From Paraburkholderia aspalathi (GTDB lineage: Bacteria; Pseudomonadota; Gammaproteobacteria; Burkholderiales; Burkholderiaceae), in NCBI RefSeq assembly GCF_900116445.1, contig NZ_FPBH01000008.1, positions 1 to 64,000 of the forward strand: DNA of 64,000 nt, read 5' to 3'. Below the pieces are notes generated by a model. The model saw nothing but the letters and a program-made list of their open reading frames with translations, made no database searches and was not told where the DNA came from. Each line of letters begins with the position of its first letter. Positions within the stretch are counted from its first letter, which is position 1. Below, in pieces: positions 62,574 through 64,000 of the stretch. A program made the translations under genes and the position numbers.

Positions 62574-63493
62574 GCGGCGCGTTTGCGTTTGGCCTTGGCG
62601 CCCGGCGGACCCAGCGCCGTGCGGCCGAGTTCGACGATGCGCGCCGAGAGCTTTTCGAGGCGTGGCGACTGGACCTTCCAGGCGTGCCAGTACAGCTCGA
62701 CGTCGGTGGGCTGCTTCGGCGCAAGATCGACCAGTTCGCCGCGCTCGACGGCATCGCCGAATTCCAGTTCGGGCACCATCCCATAAGCGAGCCCACGCTG
62801 GATTGCCATGTAGCGCGGCACCGGCGCAGGCACGTAGTGGCATGGATAAGCTTCCGGCGGCAGGCCGAAGCGTGTCTCGAGAAAGCGCGCCTGCAACGCG
62901 TCTTTGCGTGAGGACAGGATGACCGGCGCGCGCCGCGCGCTTTCACGCGTCAAGCCATTTGGAAACCATCGTTCGACGAACGCCGCCGATGCCACCAGCC
63001 GGTAGCGCATCGCGCCGAGCCGTTCCGCGAAGCAGCCGCGCATCGGCGCCGGTTCGGTGGTGATGCAGCCGATTGCGAGGCCTGAGGCGAGTAGCGCGTG
63101 AGTGTGATCCTGGTCGTCGACGGTCAGATCGAGCAGCACGTTTTCCTGCAGCAGGATCTCGGAGAGCGCGGGGAAAAACCACGTGGACAGCGTGTCCGCA
63201 TTCACGGCGGCTGCGACGTTCAGCAGCGCTTCGTTGGCGCCCGCGAGATCGCTGGCGAAGTCGTCTTCGAGCAGGGCGGCACGCCGTAGATATTGCAACA
63301 GACGCTGGCCCATCTGCGTCGCGCGACAGGGCCGCGTGCGCACGATCAACGGATTACCCAGGCGCGTTTCGAGCGCCCGCACACGCTGTGATACTGCGGA
63401 CGATGTGACGTTCAGGCGCACGGCGGCCTGCTCGAAGCTGCCGGTTTCGATGACCGCGCGAACGGCGGCGGTTTGTCGGGGGTCGAGGTCCAC
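62570..63493 (-). CDS. argP: LysR-family regulator, ArgP (IciA)-like
   Basis: A 307-aa regulator. Residues 1-60 form a LysR helix-turn-helix (AVIETGSFEQAAVRLNVTSS and AVSQRVRALETRLG), followed by PLIVRTRPCRATQMGQRLL, which matches ArgP. A periplasmic-binding-type effector domain runs from about 90 to 295, with NADTLSTWFFPAL and the C-terminal ELYWHAWKVQSP. ArgP controls lysine/arginine export (LysE/ArgO) in many bacteria, usually next to that gene; no exporter is seen here, and the divergent side holds another LysR gene. Assignment rests on similarity to ArgP. Confidence 0.85.
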   Translation of the reverse strand: MDLDPRQTAAVRAVIETGSFEQAAVRLNVTSSAVSQRVRALETRLGNPLIVRTRPCRATQMGQRLLQYLRRAALLEDDFASDLAGANEALLNVAAAVNADTLSTWFFPALSEILLQENVLLDLTVDDQDHTHALLASGLAIGCITTEPAPMRGCFAERLGAMRYRLVASAAFVERWFPNGLTRESARRAPVILSSRKDALQARFLETRFGLPPEAYPCHYVPAPVPRYMAIQRGLAYGMVPELEFGDAVERGELVDLAPKQPTDVELYWHAWKVQSPRLEKLSARIVELGRTALGPPGAKAKRKRAA

Positions 63494-63582
63494 TGATCTA
63501 CTTTTAAATGAATTGGTTAGTTTTCCAGCTTAAGCGAAAGCCGGCGAACTTTATTCATGGTTCAGGGCGAGAAGTCGTTTTG

Positions 63583-64000
63583 TCATTGCGTTGCCAACCC
63601 ATTCGTTACCAACCGCAACGTCTCCATCGACCGCGCATCCCTCACGCGCGAATGCAGCGTCGCGCGTGATTCCGGCAGCGGTGGCAAGCCCAGCCGTGCG
63701 CCGACATCGACCAATCCACGCGGCGCCACTCTGCGCGCCAGCGGCGATACCGCCAGACCAGCCGCGACCGCGGCGCCGACGGCAGCCACTCCGCCACCGA
63801 CGAACACTTCCTGCCACGCAAGCCCCGCCTCATTCAGCGTGTGCAGCGCGACGTCGCGCACATTGCACGGCGGACTCAACAGCGCCAGCCCCAACGGCTC
63901 GCCGACGCGCGGCAGCCATTCCGGCGTAGCGAGCCAGCCAAGCGGCTCGCTGAACAGCACCTGTGCGTCCTCACGCGGCGGCTCATCGGCGCCGTAACGA
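63583..64000 (-). CDS. LysR-family substrate-binding domain, C-terminal part (cut by window edge)
   Basis: The last 138 or so residues of a minus-strand protein that continues past the right edge. LFSEPLGWLATPEWLPRVGE, LALLSPPCNVRDVALHTL and VGAAVAAGLAVSPLARRVAP resemble the effector domain of LysR regulators, with the usual SETAL-like ARSMETLRLV-type tail. It begins outside the window, so the DNA-binding half is not visible. It is transcribed toward the argP-like gene, 89 bases upstream of its start. Confidence 0.75.
   Translation of the reverse strand, partial: RYGADEPPREDAQVLFSEPLGWLATPEWLPRVGEPLGLALLSPPCNVRDVALHTLNEAGLAWQEVFVGGGVAAVGAAVAAGLAVSPLARRVAPRGLVDVGARLGLPPLPESRATLHSRVRDARSMETLRLVTNGLATQ

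Overview
The window is dense, GC-rich bacterial DNA with ordinary housekeeping gene content. The order mdh | gntR-sdhCDAB-sdhE-gltA | leuC-(entericidin)-leuD-leuB-asd-fimV-truA-trpF-trpB-(DNA methylase)-trpA-accD-folC-dedD-cvpA-purF-metZ, together with protein sequences typical of the group, points to a Burkholderia-type betaproteobacterium. Paraburkholderia is most likely, and in that group this block usually lies on the second chromosome. The assignment is recognition from memory; no search was run.

Layout. (1) 1-9.2 kb is central carbon metabolism. prpC (cut by the left edge), a possible 56-aa coupled ORF, a citrate-lyase-family protein and mdh lie on the minus strand. A GntR regulator, succinate dehydrogenase, its flavinylation factor SdhE and citrate synthase lie on the plus strand, closed by a strong terminator. 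(2) 9.3-28.7 kb is an anabolic run on the plus strand: leucine, the aspartate family, tryptophan, fatty acid, folate, purine and methionine genes. Non-metabolic genes are set inside it: an entericidin lipoprotein between leuC and leuD, FimV before truA, and an orphan DNA methyltransferase between trpB and trpA. A 39-codon Thr/Ile/Lys-rich ORF followed by two competing hairpins lies just upstream of asd and looks like an attenuator. (3) 28.8-36 kb is a mixed set: AraC, FKBP isomerase, a degenerate histidine kinase, a CNNM/CorC-type membrane protein, a TauE/SafE permease, a dipeptidase with an internal Tat-like signal, and a TetR/SnoaL-like divergent pair around a perfect operator palindrome. 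(4) 36-54.5 kb is a seven-gene minus-strand operon, glgE-treS/mak-glgB-glgX-treZ-malQ-treY, with almost every junction overlapping. (5) 55-64 kb holds a DUF1345 membrane protein, a three-subunit periplasmic FAD dehydrogenase with cytochrome c, a PPP-type phosphatase, a RES-Xre toxin-antitoxin pair, a Lys/Ala-rich secreted protein, an ArgP-like LysR and a second LysR cut by the right edge.

How the parts work together. SdhCDAB, Mdh and GltA form a contiguous block of the TCA cycle, with PrpC beside it linking propionyl-CoA to the cycle. The large sugar operon encodes a closed loop: TreS turns trehalose into maltose, the fused maltokinase makes maltose-1-phosphate, GlgE and GlgB build branched alpha-glucan, GlgX and MalQ trim it, and TreY plus TreZ return it to trehalose. 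No ADP-glucose genes (glgC, glgA) are in the window. I saw no insertion sequence, prophage, CRISPR array, rRNA or tRNA. The most interesting signals are the asd leader, the fused inactive-looking GH13 domain of GlgE, the internal Tat-like signal of the dipeptidase, the kinase lacking ATP-binding motifs, and the coupled small ORF beside prpC.
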